Below, piece after piece: positions 16,769 to 24,747 of a stretch of 35,139 nt of DNA. This DNA comes from SLFT01 sp964493075 (GTDB lineage: Bacteria > Hydrogenedentota > Hydrogenedentia > Hydrogenedentales > CAITNO01): contig CAZBNU010000017.1 in the NCBI GenBank assembly GCA_964493075.1, positions 1 through 35,139 on the forward strand. The letters are read 5' to 3'. A program made the position numbers and the translations under genes. Within the stretch, counting starts at the first letter, position 1, and each line of letters starts with the position of its first letter. Below the pieces are notes generated by a model. It searched no databases. It saw nothing but the letters and a program-made list of their open reading frames with translations, and was not told the origin of the DNA.

Positions 16769-16777
16769 TGGTATAAT
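16769..16777 (+). promoter_or_regulatory. Extended -10 promoter before the repeat-protein gene
   Basis: TGG precedes a perfect TATAAT (16772-16777), forming an extended -10 element. No -35 box is apparent at 16-18 bp. The expected start point lies about 53 nt before the ATG at 16837. Confidence 0.5.
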
Positions 16778-16836
16778 AGAGACAGACGCTTAATTATGAT
16801 TCTTAAACAATCAAAACACTCATAGGACGTGATACC

Positions 16837-18819
16837 ATGAAACGGATAATGCTAGCGGGTATAATTGCTGTTGCCCTTATCACCGGAGCAGAGGCACAGG
16901 ACCAAACAGGAACCATCCTGGGATTCGTTGTTAGCGAGGGCTCGCTGGCAGCTGTTGAAGGAGCCTATGTTGTCATCGTACCGGGTTACAATACTGCCCA
17001 GACCAATGGCGTCGGTTCTTTTCTTCTCAGCGATGTGGCTTATGGCTCCTATATGGTTCTCATTGTAGCCGAGGGCTACGAGAACACCGCTGGTATTGCT
17101 ACCGTAAACAACCCCTTCCTGAACATGTTTACCGTCACTATGACCCCTGTGGCCGCCCCTGAGGAAGGGGAAACAGAATCTGTGGGATCGCTAACGGGAT
17201 TGGTGATAGATTCGCAAACGCTGGCGCCGATTGCCGGTGCGAACATCGCCCTTACACCGGGTGACGCATCAGCGACAACCTCTGATTTTGGTGCTTTCTT
17301 TCTGGACGATCTGGCTTACGACGACTACGGCGTTGTGGCTTCTGCAGAGGGCTATGAGACTTATGAGGACGCTGTTCAGATAGCCTCGTTGATTCCGGCA
17401 ACCATCAATATCATGATGATGCCCCTTCAAACCGAGGGCGAACCTACACAGGAAGGCTCCATTGCCGGATTTGTGCTTGACAGCACGACTTTGGCGCCTG
17501 TTTCCTATGCGTCTCTGCTGCTGACACCAGGCGATATTGTGGGCACGGCAAACGGTTTTGGCGCATTTGTATTTACCAACATCGCTGCCGACGATTATGA
17601 GGTGCAAGTGACTGCACCTGGCTATATTTCAAATACCGCCCAGGTGAGTGTATCCAATCCCATAGTCAGTCCCGTGGAAATACTGTTGACGCCTGAAACC
17701 GTAGAACCCCTCGGTTCTATTGCCGGCATTGTAACCCGCAGCGATTTTGGTATTCCCGCGGCTGGCATTACGGTCACACTTCTCCCGGATGATATTTCCG
17801 TGGAAACAAATGCTTTTGGCGGCTATGCCTTTACAGGTCTGGCCTATGGCTTGTATACGGTTGCTTTTGCTGCTGATGGCTTTGTGTCCCATTCAGAACC
17901 CGCCTCTGTTGCCAGCACCGACCTCATAACCATCAATGTCGCGCTGACACCGGCGGATGGCGAACCTACCGGATCACTTTCCGGGCTGGTGCGTGATGCT
18001 GTTCTGCAGACGCCCATTGAAAACGCCACAGTGACCGTAACTCCCGGTGGCCAACAGGACCAGACCAACGCGCTCGGCGCTTTTCAATTCAGCGGACTCG
18101 TTTACGGCGAGTATACGATTGGAGTTGCCGCTGCTGGTCATGACAGCATATCGCGTGTTGTCCAGTTAAACGAAGGTATTGTAATCATAGATATTATAAT
18201 GACCCCTACTGGCTTCACACCTACCGGCTCCATTGGCGGTGCTGTCACGGACGCCATCACATCCCTGCCCATTGCAAATGCACAAGTGACACTTATGCCT
18301 GGTGGCGCGCAAATCCAGACCAACATGCTTGGCCTATATGCATTTGACGATCTGGATTATGGCGACTATATGGTGGGCGCCGCCGCTGACGGATACGTAT
18401 CGGACAACCTCGCGGTTACGGTTAACAGCGCGGTACTGACTACAGCATCCTTCTCACTGCAACCGGACGAAAAACCTGAAGAGGGTGAAGCCGTCGAAGG
18501 TGAAGGCGAAACCACCGAGGGTGAAGGCGAAACCACCGAGGGTGAAGGCGAAACCGTCGAGGGTGAGGGCGAAACCATCGAGGGTGAAGGCGAAACCGCT
18601 GAAGGCGAAGGTGAACCCGCTGAAGGCGAAGGTGAACCCGTCGAGGGTGAAGGCGAAGCCATCGAGGGTGAAGGCGAAACCAACCCGGAGGAACCTACCG
18701 GATGTTGCAGATGCCAGAACAAAGACAAGTCGTTTGACTGGCGTTTCCTGCTGAAAGAGTACTGGCTGATTGGCGCGGCAATGGTTGGTATGGCATTGCT
18801 GGAAAAGCGAAAACACTGA
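16837..18819 (+). CDS. Surface protein: six carboxypeptidase-regulatory-like repeats, EGEGE linker, C-terminal anchor
   Basis: A 660-aa secreted protein. The signal peptide MKRIMLAGIIAVALITGAEA is followed by six beta-sandwich repeats of about 80-90 residues (carboxypeptidase-regulatory-like / Cna-B-like), each starting G-S-x-x-G-x-V and containing T-N-x-x-G-x-(F/Y) and a 'Y-G-x-Y-x-V...A-x-G-Y' centre. Residues 553-615 are nine heptads of (V/T/I/A)EGEGE(T/P/A), an acidic extended linker. The end has a Cys-rich motif (GCCRC), a hydrophobic helix (WLIGAAMVGMALL) and a basic tail (EKRKH), the layout of a sorting or membrane-anchor signal. It is probably a structural or adhesive cell-surface protein; no catalytic residues are seen. 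Confidence 0.88.
   Translation: MKRIMLAGIIAVALITGAEAQDQTGTILGFVVSEGSLAAVEGAYVVIVPGYNTAQTNGVGSFLLSDVAYGSYMVLIVAEGYENTAGIATVNNPFLNMFTVTMTPVAAPEEGETESVGSLTGLVIDSQTLAPIAGANIALTPGDASATTSDFGAFFLDDLAYDDYGVVASAEGYETYEDAVQIASLIPATINIMMMPLQTEGEPTQEGSIAGFVLDSTTLAPVSYASLLLTPGDIVGTANGFGAFVFTNIAADDYEVQVTAPGYISNTAQVSVSNPIVSPVEILLTPETVEPLGSIAGIVTRSDFGIPAAGITVTLLPDDISVETNAFGGYAFTGLAYGLYTVAFAADGFVSHSEPASVASTDLITINVALTPADGEPTGSLSGLVRDAVLQTPIENATVTVTPGGQQDQTNALGAFQFSGLVYGEYTIGVAAAGHDSISRVVQLNEGIVIIDIIMTPTGFTPTGSIGGAVTDAITSLPIANAQVTLMPGGAQIQTNMLGLYAFDDLDYGDYMVGAAADGYVSDNLAVTVNSAVLTTASFSLQPDEKPEEGEAVEGEGETTEGEGETTEGEGETVEGEGETIEGEGETAEGEGEPAEGEGEPVEGEGEAIEGEGETNPEEPTGCCRCQNKDKSFDWRFLLKEYWLIGAAMVGMALLEKRKH
18493..18681 (+). 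repeat. Nine 21-bp coding repeats (EGEGE heptads)
   Basis: Nine in-frame 21-bp units encode x-E-G-E-G-E-x. Units 1-5 end in Thr, 6-7 in Pro, 8 in Ala and 9 in Thr. The DNA of the units differs at third positions and at the first codon, so the array is not fresh, but it could still change length by slippage or recombination without breaking the frame. Confidence 0.9.
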
Positions 18820-18826
18820 TGCGAAC

Positions 18827-18856
18827 TGGACACAACCGTTTTCAATTGGCTATAGT
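18827..18856 (+). promoter_or_regulatory. Promoter for the rhamnose mutarotase gene
   Basis: TGGACA (5 of 6) and TATAGT (5 of 6) are separated by 18 bp. Transcription would start near 18863, about 49 nt before the ATG at 18912. The promoter begins eight bases after the preceding gene ends. Confidence 0.5.
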
Positions 18857-18911
18857 CTGAGCTGTTGAGTTACGCAACCAGCATCGCTTGTTTACAACAG
18901 GAACACAAAAA

Positions 18912-19226
18912 ATGATTAGAAATGCATTCACCATGCAGTTGAGGCCCGGCGTCGAAGAAGAATACAAACGTCGTCATGATGAAATCTGGCCCGAATTGGC
19001 GCAGGAGATTTCTGCGGCGGGCATATCGGATTACAGTATTTTTTTGGACGAGGCCTCCGGACGCCTTTTTGCCTTTCAAAAATTGTCTGATGATAACCGG
19101 GCCGACGCACTACCTCAAACAGAAATTGTCAAAAAATGGTGGGCGTACATGGCAGACCTGATGGATACTCATCCCGACAATTCGCCCGTGTCTCTGCCCT
19201 TACGCGAAGTGTTTCACCTTGACTAA
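18912..19226 (+). CDS. rhaM: L-rhamnose mutarotase
   Basis: A 104-aa enzyme that interconverts alpha and beta L-rhamnopyranose. It matches the family over its whole length: MIRNAFTMQLRPG, EEYKRRHDEIWPEL (the Tyr and His of the active site), SDYSIFLDEASGRLFAF, WWAYMADLM and the strongly conserved NSPVSLPLREVFHL. The start at 18912 gives the standard family length and has AGGA about 9 nt upstream. It lies 122 bp before a Crp/Fnr regulator and near a sugar ABC importer and the tail of a possible rhamnosidase, which hints at local rhamnose use. Rhamnose isomerase and kinase are not in the window. Confidence 0.93.
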   Translation: MIRNAFTMQLRPGVEEEYKRRHDEIWPELAQEISAAGISDYSIFLDEASGRLFAFQKLSDDNRADALPQTEIVKKWWAYMADLMDTHPDNSPVSLPLREVFHLD

Positions 19227-19347
19227 GGCGAACGGTGCCCGCAAGCCAAATAAATAAACAATTTATGCTTTCGTAGGCGTACCTTCCCAGGTGGGCCAAA
19301 ACGGGTGTAATAGCCGTCTACCATTAATTGTTCCGGGATAACAGACC

Positions 19348-20037
19348 ATGCTTTATACACTGAAAGAAGATGTGCCCTCGCTGGGCGAAGAACGGTTTTT
19401 CCGAGGCATGAGTCCGGAGGTGGTGGAACGCCTGAATGCCTTTGCCTATCACCGCCGCTACGAACCCCGGCAAATTATCCATTTCCCGGATGATCCCTGC
19501 GACTATGTGTATTGGGTGCGCGAGGGACGCGTGAAAATAACCCGTATATCGGTGACTGGTCGTGAAATTACATTCCGACATCTTTTTGAAGGGGACATGT
19601 TTGGTGAAGAATGCCTTATTCAAAGTCTGCGCCGCAACAACTATGCGGAAGCGGTAACCCCTACCCTGCTAACCCTGCTGCGAAGCGAAGATTTTTCACG
19701 GATACTGCGGGAGGAACCGGAACTTTGTCATCGGGTGGCATGCCAGTTATGCAAACGCACCATGGATACAGAAACCGTGCTTGCGGAATTTGTCTTTGTG
19801 GATGTGCGCACACGGGTGGCCTCCCGGTTGTGGCACCTGTTCCAACATGAACATCTTCAAAGCAACGAAGCCTTGATCGTCACCCATCAGGACATCGCCA
19901 ACCTGGCAGGCACTGCCCGTGAAACAGCAACGGTCGCCCTGCACAGTCTGCGCGAAGAAGGCATCATTTCCCTTTCAAACTCACAGATACATGTGCTGCG
20001 TCCTGATGAACTGAAGCGCCTCGCGGAATTGCGATAA
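19348..20037 (+). CDS. Crp/Fnr-family transcription regulator
   Basis: A 229-aa regulator with an N-terminal cyclic-nucleotide-binding-type beta-roll (about residues 20-130; YEPRQIIHFPDDPCDYVYWVREGRVKI is split here only by my reading of its strands), a long dimer helix, and a C-terminal winged HTH at about 170-215 whose recognition region is IANLAGTARETATVAL. There is no Fnr-type N-terminal Cys cluster, so an iron-sulfur oxygen sensor is unlikely. The ligand cannot be read from the sequence. It may control the upstream mutarotase or the convergent ABC importer genes, but I found no clear operator. The gene ends 4 bp before the end of the convergent permease gene. Confidence 0.9.
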   Translation: MLYTLKEDVPSLGEERFFRGMSPEVVERLNAFAYHRRYEPRQIIHFPDDPCDYVYWVREGRVKITRISVTGREITFRHLFEGDMFGEECLIQSLRRNNYAEAVTPTLLTLLRSEDFSRILREEPELCHRVACQLCKRTMDTETVLAEFVFVDVRTRVASRLWHLFQHEHLQSNEALIVTHQDIANLAGTARETATVALHSLREEGIISLSNSQIHVLRPDELKRLAELR

Positions 20038-20041
20038 TACC

Positions 20042-21046
20042 CTATGATTTGTTCCGCTGAAATAACACCGCCGCCACAATAATAAACCCGGTCAACATGA
20101 GCCTTCCCGCTTCACCCACGGCATTGATGCTCAGAATCTTTTCCAGGTAGCCGATAGTCAACGCGCCCACAAGGGTTAGCGCCATGCCTCCCCTGCCCCC
20201 CATCAGGTTGGTGCCGCCGATGACCACAATGGCGATGGCTGTCAATTCATAGGAACTTCCTGCTTCCGGGTCACCCTGGGTTTCCTGCGCGGCCTGACAG
20301 ATGCCGGCAACAGCCGCGAAAAGCCCGCTCATGGCGTAGGCAAGAGTCTTTATGCGCGCCACCGGCACTCCCGAAAGACGCGCGGCTTCTTCGTTGCCGC
20401 CAATGGCGAACATGTAGCGACCGGGACGCAGACGCGACAACAGCAACCAGGACAGCAATGCACACCCTAGAAATACCAGGGTCACCACAGCAATGTTGTC
20501 GCCCAGAATACGGTCGTTCAGCAGATTGAAGAATGCAGGCAGGTCGAGATACTGCACCCCATCCTCTGTCTGAACGCCCTGTGATATTTTTCGACCACCC
20601 GACACATACTTGGCCGCGCCCCGGGCGAAAACCATCATGGCAAGGGTCGCAATAAACGCCTGCACACGGAAACGCGCCACCAACGCGCCGGACAGGGAAC
20701 CACAGGCAAGCCCGACCATCAGGCACAGCGGCACCGCAAACAAGGGCGACCATTGCCAATGAATCATCAGAATCGCGGAAACCACAGATACCAATCCAAG
20801 AATACTGCCCACCGCCAGGTCTATGCCACCCGTAATGATCACAAGCGTCATACCGCAGGCGAGGATGCCGTAACGGGAAATGTGACGCAACATGTCACGG
20901 TGGGTATCCCAGCGAAAAAAAGACCCTTCAGCATTGAACACTGCACCCAGCAGCAGGATAATCAGAAGTGCAAACAACGCGCGCGTTATGGGTAATGCAA
21001 TAATGCCACGGAGCATGTTTAGCCCGCTTCTGGTGGTGTTATTCAT
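20042..21046 (-). CDS. Sugar ABC importer permease, RbsC type
   Basis: A 334-aa inner-membrane permease of the ribose/xylose/rhamnose class with about 8-10 hydrophobic helices. Family motifs include GMTLVIITGGIDLAVGSILGL and, near the end, AIVVIGGTNLMGGRGGM, the loop that contacts the ATPase. The ATG at 21046 overlaps the stop of the ATPase gene by 8 nt, with GGAG about 11 nt upstream; a TTG three codons earlier has its ribosome site too close. The overlap implies translational coupling. No substrate-binding protein gene is adjacent. Confidence 0.93.
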   Translation of the reverse strand: MNNTTRSGLNMLRGIIALPITRALFALLIILLLGAVFNAEGSFFRWDTHRDMLRHISRYGILACGMTLVIITGGIDLAVGSILGLVSVVSAILMIHWQWSPLFAVPLCLMVGLACGSLSGALVARFRVQAFIATLAMMVFARGAAKYVSGGRKISQGVQTEDGVQYLDLPAFFNLLNDRILGDNIAVVTLVFLGCALLSWLLLSRLRPGRYMFAIGGNEEAARLSGVPVARIKTLAYAMSGLFAAVAGICQAAQETQGDPEAGSSYELTAIAIVVIGGTNLMGGRGGMALTLVGALTIGYLEKILSINAVGEAGRLMLTGFIIVAAVLFQRNKS

Positions 21047-22586
21047 GGCAGGCAATCTCCGTTTCCTGTGGTTCTACGCTTCCCATAGCAGCAGTTAATA
21101 TCCTCTCCTGCGTGGCTTCCGATCCTGTAAGTTCGGCAGTGACGCGCCCCTGGTGCATTACAACAATACGGTCACTCAATGCCAACAATTCCGGCATTTC
21201 CGACGTGATCAGCAAGATGGCCATCCCACTGTCACTCCAACGCGCCATCAACTCGTAAATATCCTCTTTGGCGCCCACATCCACACCCCGCGTCGGCTCA
21301 TTTAACAAGAGCACTCGCGGCTGGGTTTCGAGACACTTTGCTAAGGCAACCTTCTGCTGATTGCCCCCGGAGAGGGTGTGCACCATCTGACTGACCGTTT
21401 CCGAACGGATGCCAAAATCTGTGCGCCGTGTTTTTGCCGCAACCTGTTCCAGACGTTCACGCAAAAACCAACCAGGTGAATAGTCGGACAAGGCAGGCAA
21501 TGTAATGTTATGGGTAATGCTCATTCCCTGAATCAACCCCTCCCGCTTGCGATCATTGGAAAGCATTACCAAGCCCTGGCGTAGAGCGTGGCGGGGCGAT
21601 ACCGGTGTATAGGGCGTGCCGCACAATTGCACAGAACCTTTTGCCACATGCCCATAAACCCCGTACAGTGCCTTCATCAATTCCCCAGCGCCGGAACCCT
21701 GCAGCCCCGCAAGGCCCACGATTTCCCCGGCATGAACGCGCAGGGAAACAGCATCCACCACTGGACGTAAACGTCCACCTGGGTCCGGCACGGTTACGTC
21801 GGACAGTGCCAGCGCCACGGCACCGCATTCTGACGCGGCGCGTTTCGATTGTTCAGTAATCGTGCGTCCAACCATCCAGCGCACCAGTTCCTGCCGCGGC
21901 AGGTCCGCACTATCTGCCGTGCCAATGTATCTGCCGTCGCGAAGCACGGTAATACGGTCGGCGATGGTATAGATTTCTTCCATCTTGTGGCTGATATAAA
22001 TGATACCGCATCCCTGCTTCTTCAGGTCATCAATCACATCAAATAAGCGCGCCACCTCAGGTTCGGTAAGGGCGCTCGTTGGCTCATCCATCACAATTAT
22101 AGAAGCGTCAAAGGCTAGCGCCTTTGCGATTTCAATAGTTTGCTGCACACCAATGGGGTAATCGCTGACAGGCATTCCAGGCGCTGCCTCCACCCCCAAG
22201 CGCCTCAGGATTTTGGTGCACGCATCGCGCTCCCATCCAAAACGCAGCCACCCCACTGCGCCAGTCTGTTCCCGTCCCAGAAAAATATTGTCCGCAACGG
22301 ACAAGTCCGGCACAAGCGATAGTTCCTGGTGAATAATGGAAATGCCATTTCTGGCAGCATCCTGGGGAGAACGAAAGCGCACAGCTTCGCCCCGAACGTA
22401 AACTTCCCCTTCGTATTCCGTGTACACCCCGGAAAGTATTCGCATGAGTGTACTTTTACCCGCCCCATTTTCCCCTGCCAGCACATGGGTTTCACCGACA
22501 CGCAGATCGAAAGAAACCTCATCCAGAACCCGTGGCCCGGAGAAGTCTTTGCTGATACCCTTCATTTCAAGCAACAAATCAGACAT
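21039..22586 (-). CDS. Sugar ABC importer ATPase, RbsA/MglA type (two ABC domains)
   Basis: A 515-aa protein with two fused ATP-binding cassettes that powers the RbsC-type permease encoded next to it. The first half has a full Walker A (GENGAGKST, residues 38-46), a weak signature (YPIGVQQTIEIAKAL) and Walker B (ASIIVMDEPTSAL). The second half has the typical degenerate Walker A (GLQGSGAGELMKALYG) but a strong signature (HTLSGGNQQKVALAKCL) and Walker B (VLLLNEPTRGVDVGAKEDI). This asymmetry is normal for the family. The substrate cannot be told from the ATPase; the nearby mutarotase suggests rhamnose as one candidate. It starts 17 nt after the alpha/beta hydrolase gene, with AAAGGTG upstream. 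Confidence 0.95.
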   Translation of the reverse strand: MSDLLLEMKGISKDFSGPRVLDEVSFDLRVGETHVLAGENGAGKSTLMRILSGVYTEYEGEVYVRGEAVRFRSPQDAARNGISIIHQELSLVPDLSVADNIFLGREQTGAVGWLRFGWERDACTKILRRLGVEAAPGMPVSDYPIGVQQTIEIAKALAFDASIIVMDEPTSALTEPEVARLFDVIDDLKKQGCGIIYISHKMEEIYTIADRITVLRDGRYIGTADSADLPRQELVRWMVGRTITEQSKRAASECGAVALALSDVTVPDPGGRLRPVVDAVSLRVHAGEIVGLAGLQGSGAGELMKALYGVYGHVAKGSVQLCGTPYTPVSPRHALRQGLVMLSNDRKREGLIQGMSITHNITLPALSDYSPGWFLRERLEQVAAKTRRTDFGIRSETVSQMVHTLSGGNQQKVALAKCLETQPRVLLLNEPTRGVDVGAKEDIYELMARWSDSGMAILLITSEMPELLALSDRIVVMHQGRVTAELTGSEATQERILTAAMGSVEPQETEIACHE

Positions 22587-22603
22587 GCGCTTTTCACCTT
22601 TGC

Positions 22604-23509
22604 TTAACTGCTGTTGCTTTGTAGCACGGCCTGTTCTCTAAAGGCCGCTGCACTTCCCAAAAAACGGCACATAACGTCCCGGTACTCGTCGGGATACCTG
22701 CTCAAAAAGTCCTGGTGGCGACCTTCCTTGAAGAAATGCAATTCTTTGAGGGGCGAAGCGCACTGGTCAAACAGGGCCTGCGTCTCCTCCACCTTCAATT
22801 CCGGCTCTGCATCACCTGCCATGATAAACGCAGGGGCCTTGCACTGGCCCACAAAGTCCAACGGTCGCAGGCGCCAAGCTGGCATGCCCGTATAAAACGA
22901 CAGGCCTACATAGTAGGGCCAGGCAATAAAATGGGGTGTATGAAACATGGCAAGACGGTTCGCCACAGCGTTTGCAAGCGTATCGTAACTTGATTCAAGT
23001 ACAACAAAGGCAATATCCGGCAATTCGGGCAGCGCATAGCAGATGGTCGCCGCACCCAGTGAAATGCCGTTTGCTCCAATCTCACCGTACCCTTTATTCT
23101 GTAGAAAAGAGTAACAGGCAACCAAATCCATGCGTTCCCGCCATCCCAGTGTTACGGCGCTACCGCCGCTTTTTCCTGATGCCCGCAAATCCGGAAGCAG
23201 CACGCTGTACCCTTCTTCCAGATAAAAGGCCGCGCGACCCACGCACGCATTCCGGTTGGCATCAATACCAGCAAGCAAAATCACCGCCCGGTGCGGATGT
23301 CCCTTCACATACCAAGCAGACAAAGTGACGCCGTCTTCTGTAGAAATCGCCACCGGTTCCACGGGACGCCCGGCAATGACGACAGTATCGTTCATATCAG
23401 CGGGACGAGCACGCACCGTAAAATAAACACCACCTACGGTAACGAGACTCCACAAGACAACAAACCCCACCAGTACGGCGATTGCAACACGCTTCGCTAT
23501 TTTTGCCAT
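22604..23509 (-). CDS. Membrane-anchored alpha/beta hydrolase
   Basis: A 301-aa serine hydrolase with an N-terminal helix (AIAVLVGFVVLWSLVTVGGVYF) that acts as an uncleaved anchor or signal. The catalytic triad can be read as Ser150 in G-I-S-L-G, Asp233 in A-G-D-A-E, and His265 in E-G-R-H-Q-D. The LLAGIDANR segment gives the oxyanion strand. It is close to the BAAT/'DUF1749'-style and cinnamoyl-esterase-like hydrolases, with no specific substrate evident. The ATG at 23509 follows GGAAGG; a TTG four codons before it overlaps that site. It precedes the ABC importer genes by 17 nt and is probably in one operon with them. Confidence 0.88.
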   Translation of the reverse strand: MAKIAKRVAIAVLVGFVVLWSLVTVGGVYFTVRARPADMNDTVVIAGRPVEPVAISTEDGVTLSAWYVKGHPHRAVILLAGIDANRNACVGRAAFYLEEGYSVLLPDLRASGKSGGSAVTLGWRERMDLVACYSFLQNKGYGEIGANGISLGAATICYALPELPDIAFVVLESSYDTLANAVANRLAMFHTPHFIAWPYYVGLSFYTGMPAWRLRPLDFVGQCKAPAFIMAGDAEPELKVEETQALFDQCASPLKELHFFKEGRHQDFLSRYPDEYRDVMCRFLGSAAAFREQAVLQSNSS

Positions 23510-23563
23510 GTTTCCTTCCAACGTAGACTTTGCCCGCGATTTGATCAGACAACAGCAGATATT

Positions 23564-23902
23564 TTAACGTGCCGCTTCCGATATCCTGACAGCTCCTTTG
23601 GCAAGATAAACAGGACGGATGACCTCCGGTACCTGCTGGGAAAGGGTGCCGTCTTGTAATGCTTTGTAGTCAACAAGATCGATACGGCAACCCAGCAATA
23701 TCTCGAGGGCCTGAAGCAGGCCGAAGAAACGCTCATATTGGGCGCGGGGATTGCTGGGTTCACACGCAACGAGAAAACTGGCAGTGTCGCGGGCTGGATC
23801 AAATCTATCTTCGGCAACAGGCCCGAAAGCATCCAACTGCACTACATGAAATGCCTGGCACACCGCCTTTATAGTTTCCAGTTTTTCATCAAGAATAGAC
23901 AC
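23564..23902 (-). CDS. Degenerate MNT-type nucleotidyltransferase domain protein
   Basis: A small protein (112 aa from the GTG at 23902; a TTG at 23920 would add six residues). AGGTG lies 5 nt before the GTG, which decides the start. The pattern L-D-A-F-G-P-V-A-E-D-R-F-D-P-A-R-D-T-A-S-F-L-V followed by a Leu-rich helix and L-G-C-R-I-D-L-V-D is the layout of minimal nucleotidyltransferases (MNT/MntA). However, the catalytic G-S has become G-P, and the paired aspartates (D-x-D) read D-T-A, so it is probably inactive. No HEPN partner lies beside it. It is first in a probable operon with the hydrolase and ABC importer. Confidence 0.7.
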   Translation of the reverse strand: MSILDEKLETIKAVCQAFHVVQLDAFGPVAEDRFDPARDTASFLVACEPSNPRAQYERFFGLLQALEILLGCRIDLVDYKALQDGTLSQQVPEVIRPVYLAKGAVRISEAAR

Positions 23903-23955
23903 GATGTCACCTGCTTCCAAATCTCTTGTTTTAGAGTGAGTCCGTCACAACAAAA

Positions 23956-23985
23956 GAATAAAGCACGCGGGCAGGACATGTCAAT
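23956..23985 (-). promoter_or_regulatory. Promoter for the MNT-hydrolase-ABC operon
   Basis: On the minus strand, a perfect TTGACA (23980-23985) is followed after 18 bp by TATTCT (4 of 6). Transcription would begin near 23949, about 47 nt before the GTG start at 23902. Confidence 0.4.
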
Positions 23986-24116
23986 TATTTTATGCTGGGC
24001 CGGGGAAAAAGCGGCGTACCAATTATTTTAGGAAATATATCTTGTCCTTGAAATGTTGTACTGTTATCTATTTTTTATGTAATGTGTTTCACAAAACAAA
24101 CAAAGAAGGGATATCT

Positions 24117-24617
24117 ATGAGTACCACAGAAAATTTGAAAGCTGCTTTTGCAGGAGAAAGTCAAGCCAACCGCAAATATCTGGCATTTGCCAAAAAAGCG
24201 GATAACGACGGATTTAAGCAGGTTGCAAAACTGTTCCGCGCCGCCGCTGCTGCAGAAACCATTCATGCCCACGCTCATTTTCGTGTGCTGGGCGGCGTAA
24301 AGACTACCGCTGAAAACCTTGAAGCCGCCGTAAGCGGCGAAGACTATGAGCATCAGGAAATGTATCCAGGCTTTGTGGCCGAGGCAGAAGCGGAAGGCAA
24401 CAAGGCTGCACTCATAAGTTTCAAAAACGCAATGGAAGTGGAAAAAATCCATGCCGGTCTTTACGGGCAGGCGCTTGACTCGGTGAAGGGTGGCAAAGAC
24501 CTGGAAGACGCCCCCATTTACGTGTGTGAAATCTGCGGCAATACCGTCATCGGAGAAGCGCCGGACAAATGCCCAATTTGCGGCGTGCCTAAGGACAAAT
24601 TTGCGCTGGTGGAATAA
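24117..24617 (+). CDS. Rubrerythrin
   Basis: A 166-aa non-haem iron peroxidase that reduces hydrogen peroxide in the cytoplasm of anaerobes and microaerophiles. The N-terminal four-helix bundle carries the diiron ligands: Glu in AGESQANRKY, the ExxH of AETIHAHAHF, the Glu residues of EDYEHQEMYPGFVAEAE, and the second ExxH in EVEKIHAGLY. The C-terminal rubredoxin-like domain has CEICG and CPICG for the FeS4 site. AAGGGA precedes the ATG at 24117; an earlier in-frame start would add 25 atypical residues. It is followed 130 bp later by the rubredoxin-reductase fusion that could donate its electrons. Confidence 0.95.
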   Translation: MSTTENLKAAFAGESQANRKYLAFAKKADNDGFKQVAKLFRAAAAAETIHAHAHFRVLGGVKTTAENLEAAVSGEDYEHQEMYPGFVAEAEAEGNKAALISFKNAMEVEKIHAGLYGQALDSVKGGKDLEDAPIYVCEICGNTVIGEAPDKCPICGVPKDKFALVE

Positions 24618-24666
24618 CCCGCATAACATAGCAAACCAACAGTACCAGCCCTGCTCATGAAAATAT

Positions 24667-24684
24667 AGGCAACGTGCCTGTTTT
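24667..24684 (+). terminator. Weak hairpin with T-tract after rubrerythrin
   Basis: A 5-bp stem (AGGCA/TGCCT) with a 3-nt loop is followed by GTTTT. It sits inside a wider inverted repeat (CAGCCCTG at 24646-24653 and CAGGGCTG at 24690-24697). The stem is short, so at best it gives partial termination before the next gene. Confidence 0.3.
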
Positions 24685-24710
24685 GTGGTCAGGGCTGTTT
24701 GTGTTATAAC
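24683..24710 (+). promoter_or_regulatory. Promoter for the rubredoxin-reductase fusion gene
   Basis: TTGTGG (weak -35) and TATAAC (5 of 6) are separated by 16 bp. The start point would be near 24717, about 31 nt before the ATG. It suggests separate expression from rubrerythrin. The arm of the wider inverted repeat at 24690-24697 lies within its spacer. Confidence 0.35.
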
Positions 24711-24747
24711 TATGGGCAACATTTTTACCAAATAGAAAGGGGTTTTT

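Noticed and set aside
18493..18681. Regular 21-bp repeats as a possible CRISPR or origin iteron array
   Set aside because: There are no spacers between units and all units stay in frame within a secreted protein, so this is a coding repeat.
18366..18845. Minus-strand open frame of Pro-Ser repeats (PSPS...)
   Set aside because: It is the reverse reading of the EGEGE heptad repeats. The plus frame has a signal peptide, conserved repeats and a promoter.
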